Source: a virus. Taken from it: a DNA stretch of 30,952 nt. Positions within the stretch are counted from its first letter, which is position 1, and every line of letters starts with the position of its first letter. The notes under the pieces were generated by a model. The model had not been told where the DNA came from and searched no databases. It saw only the letters and a list, made by a program, of their open reading frames with translations. The translations under genes were made by a program, and so were the position numbers. Positions 1 through 7,174 of this stretch are shown here, piece after piece. Where the stretch lies: IMG/VR virus record IMGVR_UViG_3300042881_002943, positions 1 to 30,952 of that record; one strand, written 5' to 3'.

Positions 1-31
1 CGAGCTGCACTACTTGGATCCGTCTATCCCT

Positions 32-55
32 CCAACCCAATCCTATTCGGGTTGG
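32..55. repeat. Inverted repeat (7-bp stem) at left edge
   Basis: CCAACCC at 32-38 is perfectly complementary to GGGTTGG at 49-55, with a 10-nt loop. No T-tract follows on either strand, so it is not a clear terminator. It lies upstream of the plus-strand small-gene operon and could be an operator, a leader structure or part of an attachment site. The sequence does not decide between these. Confidence 0.35.
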
Positions 56-120
56 TATGCAAACTGAGGCATTTTGTCACGCTAAATAATTTTCCAAAAA
101 TCTTGTTCTCGTGTCGGTTT

Positions 121-166
121 TTGTGTCTTTACTTGTGCCTCTTTTCCGATTACAAATATAGGACAC
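121..166 (+). promoter_or_regulatory. Candidate promoter for the plus-strand small-gene operon
   Basis: This AT-rich stretch contains TTTACT at 128-133 and TACAAA at 151-156, separated by 17 nt, each a 4/6 match to the sigma-70 consensus. An alternative pairing is TTGTGC at 133-138 with ATATAG at 156-161. It is the only promoter-like stretch I see before the first small gene, at 265. Positions 1-226 otherwise hold no gene I can support. Confidence 0.25.
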
Positions 167-226
167 AAGCGACGCACGGGGCGACGCGAGAAACGAAAAA
201 CGGGAGTCGGCTAACTTTACCCGCCC

Positions 227-251
227 GCCGCCGGGATGGGCTCCGGCTTTT
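227..251 (+). terminator. Leader hairpin plus T-tract, copy 1 (possible attenuator)
   Basis: GCCGCCGGGATGGGCTCCGGC folds into a short GC-rich hairpin (GCCGG pairs with CCGGC; the inner GA/TC pairing leaves one G unpaired) and is followed by TTTT. It has the form of an intrinsic terminator but sits only 13 nt before the start codon at 265. A terminator between promoter and gene suggests attenuation, or the end of a short upstream transcript. A near copy occurs at 517-542. Confidence 0.5.
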
Positions 252-264
252 CAAAGGTTAATTT

Positions 265-495
265 ATGAACAACTCAAGCTTTGAAGTGTCAATAAAGTTT
301 GAAATCAATGAACACAAAGTATCGATGTCGTCCGGTTTGGATTATGAAAAATCAAGTGGATCTTCACACCGAGGTTTTGTTTTTGGCAATTGCGTCGTTG
401 AAGTTCTCGAATCATTAAAGCCGCATTTTGAAGGCGATGAGTGGAAAAGTTTTTTGCTTAGTTTGTCGCAATTGAAAGAGAGCGAGAATCACTAA
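265..495 (+). CDS. Small protein of unknown function (76 aa)
   Basis: This is the first gene of the plus-strand group. The ATG start is preceded by an AAAGG-type ribosome binding site (AAAGGTTAATTT before ATG). The protein is short, mildly acidic and soluble, with alternating polar and hydrophobic segments suggesting a beta-rich N-terminal half and a helical C-terminus (EWKSFLLSLSQLKE). I do not recognise the family. It lies between two copies of the same leader hairpin, so it may be transcribed or attenuated separately from the next four genes. In tailed phages, small genes divergent or convergent to the virion operon are often early regulatory or host-takeover genes, but nothing here shows such a role directly. 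Confidence 0.6.
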   Translation: MNNSSFEVSIKFEINEHKVSMSSGLDYEKSSGSSHRGFVFGNCVVEVLESLKPHFEGDEWKSFLLSLSQLKESENH

Positions 496-516
496 GTATG
501 GCTTATCAACACGCCA

Positions 517-542
517 GCCGCCGGGATTGGCTCCGGCTTTTT
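517..542 (+). terminator. Leader hairpin plus T-tract, copy 2 (possible attenuator)
   Basis: GCCGCCGGGATTGGCTCCGGC followed by TTTTT is nearly identical to the element at 227-251. It lies after the stop of the 76-aa gene and 14 nt before the ATG at 557. It could terminate the first small transcript and attenuate the next. Recurrence immediately upstream of a ribosome binding site in both cases suggests a regulatory cassette rather than chance. Confidence 0.5.
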
Positions 543-556
543 AATGGGGACAAATC

Positions 557-727
557 ATGAGCTATAGCAAAGCTTGCGAAATACTAGGATTCACCACGCC
601 CAAAAGCTTGGAGCAAAACGCAGCCTTGGCAAAAAGTCGGCTACAAACGATGGCTGTCGGCTGCCCGCTTCGCTACGGCGTTGCCTGCTTGGTTTTGATT
701 CGTGCTGCGGAGCAAACCAAATCATGA
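557..727 (+). CDS. Very small protein of unknown function (56 aa)
   Basis: The ATG at 557 is preceded by a good ribosome binding site (GGGGA, 6 nt spacing). The product begins MSYSKACEILGF and ends RAAEQTKS. The N-terminus resembles the start of a helix-turn-helix or J-domain-like helix (ACEILGF..PKSLEQ..LAKSRLQ), but the protein is too short to classify. Its TGA overlaps the ATG of the next gene (ATGA at 724-727), which supports it as a real, translationally coupled gene. A longer reading frame overlapping this stretch from 574 would ignore both the ribosome binding site and the overlap, so I reject that start. Confidence 0.6.
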   Translation: MSYSKACEILGFTTPKSLEQNAALAKSRLQTMAVGCPLRYGVACLVLIRAAEQTKS

Positions 728-918
728 AATTAACCGAACTTATCCGCGATCTCGAAGCCTATCTCGAGCTGGGCGACGATACCGAAGTCGAGCTGCTCGC
801 CGAGATTTCGACCGGCAAACCAACACAGATTATCGGATTAGTTTGCCCGCAAAAGCTTGGGCAGTCCAAAGGCGATGAGCCAGCAACCGTATATATTGTC
901 GAAGGAGCAACAGAATGA
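724..918 (+). CDS. Small acidic phage protein (64 aa), unknown function
   Basis: The start ATG overlaps the stop of the 56-aa gene (ATGA), and GGAG lies about 11 nt upstream. The product begins MKLTELIRDLEAYLELGDDT. It resembles in outline the many small phage proteins of the type 'MKv.eLi..L..l..d.eV.......', which have one helix followed by a small beta-sheet and usually no known role. It is very acidic. Its stop overlaps the next start at 915-918, continuing the chain of coupled genes. Confidence 0.65.
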   Translation: MKLTELIRDLEAYLELGDDTEVELLAEISTGKPTQIIGLVCPQKLGQSKGDEPATVYIVEGATE

Positions 919-1100
919 GCGACCGCATCGAACGCATTGCCAGCCGGATCAAGACACTTGGCCAAGCCGCTAGGCTGTGGGATTGGATCGACCACCAGGA
1001 CGAGCCAGAGCAACTCTGGGCCGCGATGGCCAAGGCGGCTCCCTGGTGTTTTGCTGACCCGACCAAGCCAAACAGCCTACGAACAATTCGAGGTATCTAA
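915..1100 (+). CDS. Small protein of unknown function (61 aa)
   Basis: ATG at 915 overlaps the preceding TGA (ATGA), and GGAG is placed 7 nt upstream (GGAGCAACAGA before ATG). The product is helical and Trp-rich for its size (LWDWIDHQDEPEQLWAAMAKAAPWCF). No family is recognised. The stop TAA overlaps the ATG of the following RHH gene (TAATG at 1098-1102). Its position in a five-gene coupled string suggests co-expression with the RHH protein. Confidence 0.6.
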   Translation: MSDRIERIASRIKTLGQAARLWDWIDHQDEPEQLWAAMAKAAPWCFADPTKPNSLRTIRGI

Positions 1101-1291
1101 TGCCACGACCACCGCACCCAACCCGGCCATTTGAGCCGTTGCCGACTCGAAACATCGGACGCATTTCGAACGAGGACTGGGAAGCCTACAAGGCGGCCGC
1201 CTACGCCTCAGGAAAAACGCTCAGCGAGTGGATCAGGGAAACGCTAACGCGAGCGGCTAAACGGCAGGCAAAGGCTTCAGAACAGGAATAG
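1100..1291 (+). CDS. Ribbon-helix-helix-like small regulator (63 aa)
   Basis: The last gene of the plus-strand operon starts at an ATG overlapping the previous TAA, with GAGG about 6 nt upstream. Residues from about 20 to 55 (RISNEDWEAYKAAAYASGKT, then LSEWIRETLTRAAKR) match the layout of CopG/Arc/MobA-type RHH folds: a short beta strand, a helix, a Gly-containing turn and a second helix with SEWIR. RHH proteins bind DNA as dimers, so this may autoregulate the operon or control the convergent late operon. The N-terminus is Pro-rich (PRPPHPTRPFEPLP). Its last 35 bases overlap the end of the convergent minus-strand gene. Confidence 0.6.
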   Translation: MPRPPHPTRPFEPLPTRNIGRISNEDWEAYKAAAYASGKTLSEWIRETLTRAAKRQAKASEQE

Positions 1292-1715
1292 CCGGCTGGT
1301 ATAGGTCGCACCGACCGGGCTGGCAGACGACGATTTCGCGAAATGGCACTTCGTCTGAGCTAAGCTTGCTTCCGTCCAGCAGGTTGATGCCAAAATACTT
1401 GGCCGGCTGGTAGGCAGTACAAAATGCCGGCTCTGTGGCTGCGGTTGGCCGAATTAGCCGCGTGCATCGATACACTTCTCGCTCCCCGTTGCAGCCACAG
1501 TCTAGCCTTCCAACCTTCTGGCCTCGGTGGACGCACGGTATCGGGGCTGAGTGCACTATCGACTTACGGGTTGTCTTTACCGTCGCTGTTGGTAGCCGTT
1601 TCTCTACGTATGGAACTGGCGATGGCAAACCTTGGCCGCAGCATTTAGTCCGACCGAAGTTGCCTGTTCGGCTTAGATAGGTTCGCTGGCAGGTCGGGCA
1701 GATTGCTTGGAACAT
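1257..1715 (-). CDS. Cys-rich protein at the end of the tail operon (152 aa)
   Basis: This is the last gene of the minus-strand virion operon, starting 1 nt after the 538-aa tail protein. The N-terminus has a zinc-ribbon-like pair (CPTCQRTYL, then FGRTKCCGQG). The middle has a second Cys/His cluster (PCVHRGQKVGRLDCGCNG followed by VYRCTRL), and later Cys occur at FCTAYQ, VVCQPGRCDLY. Such CxxC and CVHRG patterns fit metal binding or disulfides. I recall similar short proteins next to tail genes in planctomycete genomes and viruses, but I cannot name a function. Its 3' end overlaps the convergent RHH gene by 35 bases. It is probably tail-tip associated. Confidence 0.7.
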   Translation of the reverse strand: MFQAICPTCQRTYLSRTGNFGRTKCCGQGLPSPVPYVEKRLPTATVKTTRKSIVHSAPIPCVHRGQKVGRLDCGCNGEREVYRCTRLIRPTAATEPAFCTAYQPAKYFGINLLDGSKLSSDEVPFREIVVCQPGRCDLYQPAIPVLKPLPAV

Positions 1716-1716
1716 T

Positions 1717-3333
1717 TTACACCAGCGGCAAAAGCTCGATGGTTACGGTGGTCGCTTTGCAAATGTCAAAATAGCCAGTGGTTTGGGCGTTAGCGTAGGT
1801 TGTGAGTTCGCTGAGTTTGAATGAGTCAGCTTGTCTATCAATGTTCGGCTTGCAGGTCGTCGCCCCGGCTTCCTGGCAGCCGTCCCAATTACAGCCGAAA
1901 GTGCCGTCGCTCAGCGTAGTGTCGCCAGTCGGTTGTAGGATCTTGATTCGCCGCGAATCTTGGTCGCACATATCTGGATTGTAGTTCGTCGAGTAGTCGC
2001 ACTTATAAACGTTGCAACCAGGTTGTCCGTGCCCGATGCTGTCGGCAAGCCCAAGCCTCGTTATCGACTCATCTTTTAAGTAAAACTCGAAGAAGCCAGA
2101 TGCGTACTCAACGTCGTCAGCCGGCGACTCAAACGTTAGCTCAACCGGATCATACTGAATCTCGCACCAATCTACCTCGACCGTCTTTGACTGGACGGTT
2201 GTCTCATCGTCGACTGGTTTTGTTGTGCAAATCCCTTCGACAAACGGGTAGGCATACTTAACATCGGTGCAACCAGTCGCGTCGTTTTCCATACTAGGGC
2301 AAGGGTCGGTATCAACGTCGCCATTCACAATTACCGATGAAATTCCACAAACATCGTCAAGCTCGAGCATTGCTCGGGTGATTCGTGGCTCCCCGTCGTT
2401 GTAGGTGCACGAGTCAACTTGCGTCCAAGTGTAAGTAGTTTCGGCTACGATGTTGACCGTCCAGGCTCCTTCGTGGATCTCAAACGGGCAGCACTCAAAC
2501 GCATCGCAAACATACTCAGAAAATTCTTCCAGTTCCCAGTCGATGTTGCAAATCTCAAGCGTATAGAAAAGCACCTTGCGATTGATAATATCGACGGTGA
2601 CATCCGTTGCGGTGATTGTGATTTCGGCATAGACGACGGTGATCGGCGTATATCGCTGGATCAGCTTTACGCCAGTAGTCCAAATGGCTGTAGATGTGGT
2701 CGTGCTTGCCGGCGGTTCGCACTGCCCAGGGCAATCGCCAGTCTGTCCGTTCTCGTCGGCGTAGGCACAGTCTGGCTCGACGCCGCCTAGCAAATCCGGC
2801 CCAGGTGCCTCACAGTCCCAGCACGTGCAATAGAGAACCTTGCAAGTCGAGGTAGCTCCGTCGCAATCAAGAGCGTTAACAGTCTGCCACCATTCAATCG
2901 TCTCCGACTGAGTTACCGGAGTACCAACAGAAACAGCCACCGGGAAACGAATTGTCCTTGAACAGTTTTGACCCTGAAAGGATCTTGTGTCGGGAAGCTT
3001 GACGATCTCATCGCCGGCCGTCAAAGCTGGGTCGGGATCGACGATAACCGTGAACTGATTTCCTGGATTATTGACGGTCGCAATTGTGTAGGTGACGCTA
3101 TTGATCTGAACTTGCTGGCCAGCGGTGAACGTTGTCACTCCGTCGTGAGTGATGGTCAGCGTGTCTGTCCCGCCGTTGTATGATGTTGACACGACCTCGG
3201 GCCGAATCAACAAATCGTCATAGGTGCAATTTCCGCAGTCGGTGTTGACAGTGTACCGATAGCCTCTGATCGGCAAACTGCATGAAACGCACCCGCAGCA
3301 GTCGCAGCCAGGATTGTGCTTCTTCAATCCCAT
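1717..3333 (-). CDS. Large Cys-rich virion (tail tip or minor tail) protein, 538 aa
   Basis: The ATG overlaps the stop of the preceding gene (TGATG). I count about 33 cysteines, roughly 6% of residues. The N-terminus has a dense cluster (GCDCCGCVSC) and paired cysteines recur through the chain (TDCGNC, YCTCWDC, CPGQC, FECCPF). The rest is Thr/Val/Asp-rich, as in beta-sandwich virion proteins (for example TDTLTITHDGVTTFTAGQQV). There is no signal peptide or membrane segment. Its place after the tape measure and three small tail proteins suggests a tail-tip or adsorption role. High Cys content suggests disulfides or metal sites in the assembled particle. The family is not recognised. Confidence 0.7.
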   Translation of the reverse strand: MGLKKHNPGCDCCGCVSCSLPIRGYRYTVNTDCGNCTYDDLLIRPEVVSTSYNGGTDTLTITHDGVTTFTAGQQVQINSVTYTIATVNNPGNQFTVIVDPDPALTAGDEIVKLPDTRSFQGQNCSRTIRFPVAVSVGTPVTQSETIEWWQTVNALDCDGATSTCKVLYCTCWDCEAPGPDLLGGVEPDCAYADENGQTGDCPGQCEPPASTTTSTAIWTTGVKLIQRYTPITVVYAEITITATDVTVDIINRKVLFYTLEICNIDWELEEFSEYVCDAFECCPFEIHEGAWTVNIVAETTYTWTQVDSCTYNDGEPRITRAMLELDDVCGISSVIVNGDVDTDPCPSMENDATGCTDVKYAYPFVEGICTTKPVDDETTVQSKTVEVDWCEIQYDPVELTFESPADDVEYASGFFEFYLKDESITRLGLADSIGHGQPGCNVYKCDYSTNYNPDMCDQDSRRIKILQPTGDTTLSDGTFGCNWDGCQEAGATTCKPNIDRQADSFKLSELTTYANAQTTGYFDICKATTVTIELLPLV

Positions 3334-3719
3334 CAGGCACCGCAGTCTTCAAGAATGATGACCCACTTTCCGCTGCCGTACTCGCGAGCCACAAAGATAT
3401 ACTTGCCAGTATCGACCGATGATGACGCCACGTTGTAAACGTCGATTTCAGCGGCGTCCGCAAAGTCTTCTATCTCTTCAGCTACTCCAGGCTCGCCGGG
3501 AATATATTTGAGGGTAGCCTTGCCTTTTCCGGCTGTCGTAGTGCTTCGAGCGGTGATCGTCTCAGTTACATAGGCGATGTGGAGACGCGGAGCGGAAGGG
3601 TTGAATTTTCCTCGCATCTGCCCTTCAAGTACGAAGCCGCTTCGGCGTAGATATTTGACAACATCTAGCACCATCTTCGCAGTTGCCGGATCATACGCTC
3701 CGATCGAAACGTCTTCCAT
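3333..3719 (-). CDS. Minor tail or structural protein (128 aa), unknown
   Basis: The start ATG overlaps the preceding TAA (TAATG at 3719) and the stop overlaps the next start. The protein is soluble, with beta-strand-like repeats (LHIAYVTETITARSTTTAG, then KYIFVAREYGSGKWVIILE). It begins MEDVSIGAYDPATAKMVLDVV, a helix that includes 'VVKYLRRSGFVLEG'. No family is recognised. It sits between the distal tail gene and the Cys-rich tip protein, so a small tail-tip component is likely. Confidence 0.65.
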   Translation of the reverse strand: MEDVSIGAYDPATAKMVLDVVKYLRRSGFVLEGQMRGKFNPSAPRLHIAYVTETITARSTTTAGKGKATLKYIPGEPGVAEEIEDFADAAEIDVYNVASSSVDTGKYIFVAREYGSGKWVIILEDCGA

Positions 3720-4081
3720 TAGTCCTCAAACGCCTTCACAATGCACTTACAGCTTGCGGTATTTGCTTTCATGTAAAGCGTTACGCTCGGCTCAAGGCGA
3801 AACAAAGCGAACTCGTTCGCTTCAAGCCGGCCACCGTAAACGCCTGTTGAGAAACCCCATTGCACATAATTTGTAGAGTCGATGTTTTTTAGGTAGCACC
3901 ATCCTTCAGTACTCAACTCTGGAAACGTGAAAGACTCTTCCGACGTTCCGATAGTCACATAGCCAGGAGTCGGGCCGCCAGACGCGGCTTGCGTGAATTG
4001 AAGAGTACCAGTTGAGATGCTTTCGTTTAGGTTTCCGTTTGTTACTCGCAAAGATGCCGAGACTGTGATTTCGTTTGCCAT
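3719..4081 (-). CDS. Small beta-rich tail-associated protein (120 aa), unknown
   Basis: The product begins MANEITVSASLRVTNGNL and appears to be all-beta, ending in an arrangement (FALFRLEPSVTLYMKANTAS) common in small phage structural proteins that report 'value at position' jelly-roll domains. AGGA lies about 11 nt upstream of the start. The stop overlaps the next ATG. It is probably a baseplate or tail-tip component by position. The specific function is not visible in the sequence. Confidence 0.65.
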   Translation of the reverse strand: MANEITVSASLRVTNGNLNESISTGTLQFTQAASGGPTPGYVTIGTSEESFTFPELSTEGWCYLKNIDSTNYVQWGFSTGVYGGRLEANEFALFRLEPSVTLYMKANTASCKCIVKAFED

Positions 4082-4082
4082 G

Positions 4083-4913
4083 TTAAAGGAGTCCTAAGGC
4101 GTTGTAGGGAAGGCTGCCGTATCGTTGAACTTCAAGCCAGAAGGCGTTTTCTTTTTCAGTTTCTTCAGTGCCGTCTTGTTTTAGCAATACTGGACGCGTC
4201 ATCGGCTCGCCAGCTTCATCGAGGGCACGTATTTTTTTGTTATCTTTTTTGATGTAATAGCCCTCGTGGCGAACTCTGGCATACCACGCTTTTGCGGGAG
4301 TTGTTCGGTAGGGATAGCGAAATTGAATTGATGCCGAGACATCCCATATTCCGCCGTTCTGCGAAGTCGCACTGTATGCGATGAGCCGTCCTGTTCCTGG
4401 TGGGTAGCCAAGAAACGTATCTGAGTTCGTCGAATGCCGATAAGCGTGAACAGCCGACGGTGAAAATGCTAGAAACTTGCGTTGAATTGTGACGACCTGA
4501 TCGGCAATGTTCATTGTCACGCCTTCTATTGCTTCATTGAGCACGGTGACAATTGGATTCCCGTTCCAGTCCTCATCGATTGCTTGCTCGCTTTCAGCAT
4601 CGCTCCAGGTGATATTTACCCCGCCGAAGTCGTTGTTTTCACCGCTGCCGCCTTGTCCGGTGTAGTTGATTGTCATCAAGTACATAATCGGCGAAACACG
4701 TTCCACGCTAGCCGATGCCGCATAAATATACGGAAAGTCGTCGCTGTATTGCGATCCCATTGCAGGTAGCCCAGGAGCGGCGTACACCTCATACAACGAG
4801 GTCTCTGGAACTGCCTCGACGACAATCTGATAGCCGACCTCAACGCTGACTTCGTCGGCACTTACAGAAGAAGAGAATCGCGACCACATTTTGTGAACGT
4901 CTAAAACAGCCAT
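4083..4913 (-). CDS. Putative minor tail protein downstream of the tape measure (276 aa)
   Basis: It directly follows the tape measure gene in transcription order, where siphoviruses usually encode the distal tail or minor tail protein. The sequence is mostly beta (for example SVSADEVSVEVGYQIVVEAV and IWDVSASIQFRYPYR), with aromatic residues in the second half and a Lys/Glu-rich tail region (KKDNKKIRALDEAGEPMTRP). No clear family motif is present. The ribosome binding site is weak, and the gene starts 1 nt after the preceding stop, so coupling is likely. Confidence 0.6.
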   Translation of the reverse strand: MAVLDVHKMWSRFSSSVSADEVSVEVGYQIVVEAVPETSLYEVYAAPGLPAMGSQYSDDFPYIYAASASVERVSPIMYLMTINYTGQGGSGENNDFGGVNITWSDAESEQAIDEDWNGNPIVTVLNEAIEGVTMNIADQVVTIQRKFLAFSPSAVHAYRHSTNSDTFLGYPPGTGRLIAYSATSQNGGIWDVSASIQFRYPYRTTPAKAWYARVRHEGYYIKKDNKKIRALDEAGEPMTRPVLLKQDGTEETEKENAFWLEVQRYGSLPYNALGLL

Positions 4914-4914
4914 T

Positions 4915-6486
4915 TTATTTTATGATCTTAACTCCAAACTTCTTCTCTTCTTCTTTCGTTTGCTTGTGCAATTCCTCAAGCTGTTTCTTTTCAAGTTCTA
5001 GCTGTTGTTTTGTAGCTGTCCGATATGTTTTGGTGTATTCATTGAAGACGATTACCAAGTCTTCGACTGGCTGCCTTACTCTGCCTCTTGTTAGAAGTCG
5101 AGACTCAACAGCCTGAAGGTCAGGAGTTGCATTCGCAATGATTGCTCCACGACGATTCTCTAAAGCATCAAACATCGCGTTTACTTGGCTGCGTTGCGTT
5201 TCATTAACTGCAAACTTCAACGCGTCCTCTCTTTCTTTTTTAAGAGGATCAACGCCTCCTGGTTTTAATTGAGCTGCTATTCCGCCGACAATGTCCTGGA
5301 TGATCAAGTCGTTAATTTTAGATCTTATGTTTTGATCGTTTCCCGCGGCCCTTAGCATATCTTCGTATTCTGCAGCTTTAGGGCTGGTTGCAGATGACCT
5401 TATGCTCTGATTCAACTTTTCGAGGATTCCAGGGATCTTGTTCCACTCTGGAACATCTATTGCAGCTTTTGCTCCAGCGGATCCAGAAAAGCCAGGATCA
5501 AACTTTCTTCCGGCGGCATCTATTTCTGAAGGCGATGGCAGCCGCATGCCAGGAACCATTCCTATTCTTTCAAGAAACCTTAAAACGGAATCTTCAGCAG
5601 AACTTAGCCTTTCTCCAAGCGTCATCCAGTCACGCTTCATAAACCCGCTAAACCAGGAAAACGCGACAGCAACTTCATTAATTCCGTCGATTAAAGGCTG
5701 AAAGTCTATCCGTTGCATTTCAGATAGTGTTTCTTCTAGCCAATTCGCAAAAGCCTCTATCTGCGGTGCCAGTTCTCCGATAACCGCTGTTTGCATTCCG
5801 TCAAACGCAACGCCCATCCTTGCGATTGCGTCATTCATCGCACCGATAGCCTGTACGGTTTGTTCTGTTGCTCCTCCATGAAGCAACTTGAAAGCCTCCA
5901 TCGATTCCGCAAATTGTTGACCAATCATTGCCGGAGATAGTTCGCCGCTGCTCTTTCCAAGAACCTGAGAGGCAAGAAGCGATCTCTGGTTCATGTTTGG
6001 AATGTTAGATAGGGCATTACGCAATTCTAAAAACTGGGCGATTGGAGATTTTGACGACATGCCAGCGGCGTCCAGCCCTAACAGCGAAAACGCACCTTGT
6101 CCCTGAAAGTTTTTGCCACTGGCAATTTCAGCAACGGTAACGCGAAGTTTCCGAAGAGAAGCAATTGCCGTTTCAAAGCTTACGTTAGCTGCCTCTTCCA
6201 TGGCAAATGTGAAAGCCTGGACGTCGGCTACCGTTTCGCCAAGTCCAGCAGCTACGTCTGCTATTTGATCGATTTTAGAAGCTTCTTCAATAAACGGGCT
6301 GACAAATCTTGTAGCTGTACTTACGGCACGGCTAAAAAGATCAAGGCCGTCGCGAACGCCAGAAATCGCCAGCGACCATTTTTGAAGACCACTGTTTGTA
6401 GCCATTCCGCTAACTTTGGACGCAACGGAATTAATTACGCTGCTCGCGTTGTCGATTGCGTTTATGGCTATAACAACGTCAGACAT
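4915..6486 (-). CDS. Tail tape measure protein (523 aa)
   Basis: It is a long, mostly helical protein directly after the G/GT-type tail chaperone frameshift gene, the canonical position for a tape measure. The N-terminus (MSDVVIAINAIDNASSVINS) matches the typical pattern of an N-terminal strand followed by an 'IDNAS' helix. Long amphipathic helices follow, with a hydrophobic Gly/Ala/Phe-rich stretch (ASKIDQIADVAAGLGETVAD) and a Lys/Glu coiled coil at the C-terminus (about 490-520). AAAGGA precedes the ATG. At about 0.15 nm per residue it would set a tail of roughly 75-80 nm, short for siphoviruses. Confidence 0.85.
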   Translation of the reverse strand: MSDVVIAINAIDNASSVINSVASKVSGMATNSGLQKWSLAISGVRDGLDLFSRAVSTATRFVSPFIEEASKIDQIADVAAGLGETVADVQAFTFAMEEAANVSFETAIASLRKLRVTVAEIASGKNFQGQGAFSLLGLDAAGMSSKSPIAQFLELRNALSNIPNMNQRSLLASQVLGKSSGELSPAMIGQQFAESMEAFKLLHGGATEQTVQAIGAMNDAIARMGVAFDGMQTAVIGELAPQIEAFANWLEETLSEMQRIDFQPLIDGINEVAVAFSWFSGFMKRDWMTLGERLSSAEDSVLRFLERIGMVPGMRLPSPSEIDAAGRKFDPGFSGSAGAKAAIDVPEWNKIPGILEKLNQSIRSSATSPKAAEYEDMLRAAGNDQNIRSKINDLIIQDIVGGIAAQLKPGGVDPLKKEREDALKFAVNETQRSQVNAMFDALENRRGAIIANATPDLQAVESRLLTRGRVRQPVEDLVIVFNEYTKTYRTATKQQLELEKKQLEELHKQTKEEEKKFGVKIIK

Positions 6487-6488
6487 CG

Positions 6489-7171
6489 CTAATCCTTTGT
6501 GATCTCGTCATTAATGATCGACTGCTCGCAGTTCAGCATAGACCACAAAGAGACAAACCAAGCAGACTGATCTAGCAGCCCGCCGGCAACTGGCAAGAAT
6601 CCTTTTTCAGCATGGCTTGCCATGTTTACCGCTCTTGCTAGATAAGGATCGACAAACTTTTTTCCGCATGTTGTCAATTGAAAATAACCGTCAATGCAGT
6701 GCTGACAGCCAATCCCATCGCACATAGGACATTCAATATCCGCCGGCGTGTTCGGTCCGATTCCGCTTTGGCACTCGTCATAGTTGCATCTTTTGCAAGT
6801 CAGCCCGTTTCGGATGAAGGCGGCGACTCTAACTTTTTTCGCTCTTCTGGCGTTAAGCTAGCCTCCAGTGTTGCGTCTCCAATAAGCTCCCAGCACTCAC
6901 GTCGAGTTAAAAGATTTTCCGCTTCGTCAAGTGTAAAGGATAGCCCGCCCATGTTTTCCCAGCCGGCCAAAACAATTTCCAACGCGTCACGAATTAAATT
7001 AGCTTTTTCCGCGTTGCTACTTTGCTTTTGAAAGTCGCTTGCAATATCGCGAAGCTTGTCATCTTCTCGCCCGCTCAGAATTCGAAGCTTGAAGGTTGGC
7101 GGCGGTTGCTTGTCTCGGTCAGTTTTCAAGACGTAGCTATAAGTTCCGCCGCTTTCTAATTTTCTTGGCAT
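6489..7171 (-). CDS. Tail assembly chaperone GT, product of -1 programmed frameshift (about 227 aa)
   Basis: Frame 0 (6800-7171) contains the slippery heptamer A AAA AAG at 6839-6833 (codons CGA AAA AAG). A -1 shift continues reading as GTT AGA GTC from 6833 and stays open to 6489, giving 113 + 114 residues. This is the arrangement of lambda gpG/gpGT. The added T domain is Cys-rich: LTCKRC, then DEC, IECPMCDG, GCQHCIDG and TTCGKK. That suggests a zinc-binding module, which is not part of the textbook lambda gpT. The domain ends next to the tape measure start. The internal ATG at 6725 is not needed to explain the reading frame, because the frame is open well upstream of it. Confidence 0.75.
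6800..7171 (-). CDS. Tail assembly chaperone G (unshifted product, 123 aa)
   Basis: This is the normal termination product of the gene. It is a small helical protein with a central 'LSGREDDKLRDIASDFQKQS' helix and C-terminal 'ECWELIGDATLEASLTPEER' segment, between major tail protein and tape measure. In lambda-like phages the abundant G form and the rarer GT form bind the tape measure and recruit tail tube subunits. No strong ribosome binding site precedes the ATG at 7171, which lies 3 nt after the major tail protein stop, so translation probably depends on coupling. Confidence 0.8.
   Translation of the reverse strand: MPRKLESGGTYSYVLKTDRDKQPPPTFKLRILSGREDDKLRDIASDFQKQSSNAEKANLIRDALEIVLAGWENMGGLSFTLDEAENLLTRRECWELIGDATLEASLTPEERKKLESPPSSETG
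6833..6839 (-). promoter_or_regulatory. Programmed -1 frameshift site (A AAA AAG)
   Basis: The minus strand reads CGA AAA AAG TTA in frame 0 of the tail chaperone gene. The heptamer A AAA AAG fits X XXY YYZ and is a known efficient bacterial -1 slip site. The -1 frame is open downstream for 114 codons to the tape measure gene, while frame 0 ends 11 codons later. A moderately GC-rich stretch follows (GAGTCGCCGCC), but I do not see a strong stimulatory stem-loop. Confidence 0.75.
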
Positions 7172-7174
7172 ACG

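Noticed and set aside
52-261. 69-aa frame on the plus strand near the left edge
   Set aside because: No ribosome binding site, a low-complexity Leu/Phe/Cys stretch then Arg-rich region, and it covers the candidate promoter and hairpin; it looks non-coding.
574-723. Upstream extension of the 64-aa gene as a 114-aa protein
   Set aside because: The extension overlaps a better small gene (557-727) with its own ribosome binding site and ATGA coupling; the true start is at 724.
6489-6725. Independent 78-aa gene with ATG at 6725
   Set aside because: No ribosome binding site at this ATG and the frame is open upstream to the slippery site, so it is better read as the T domain of the frameshift product.
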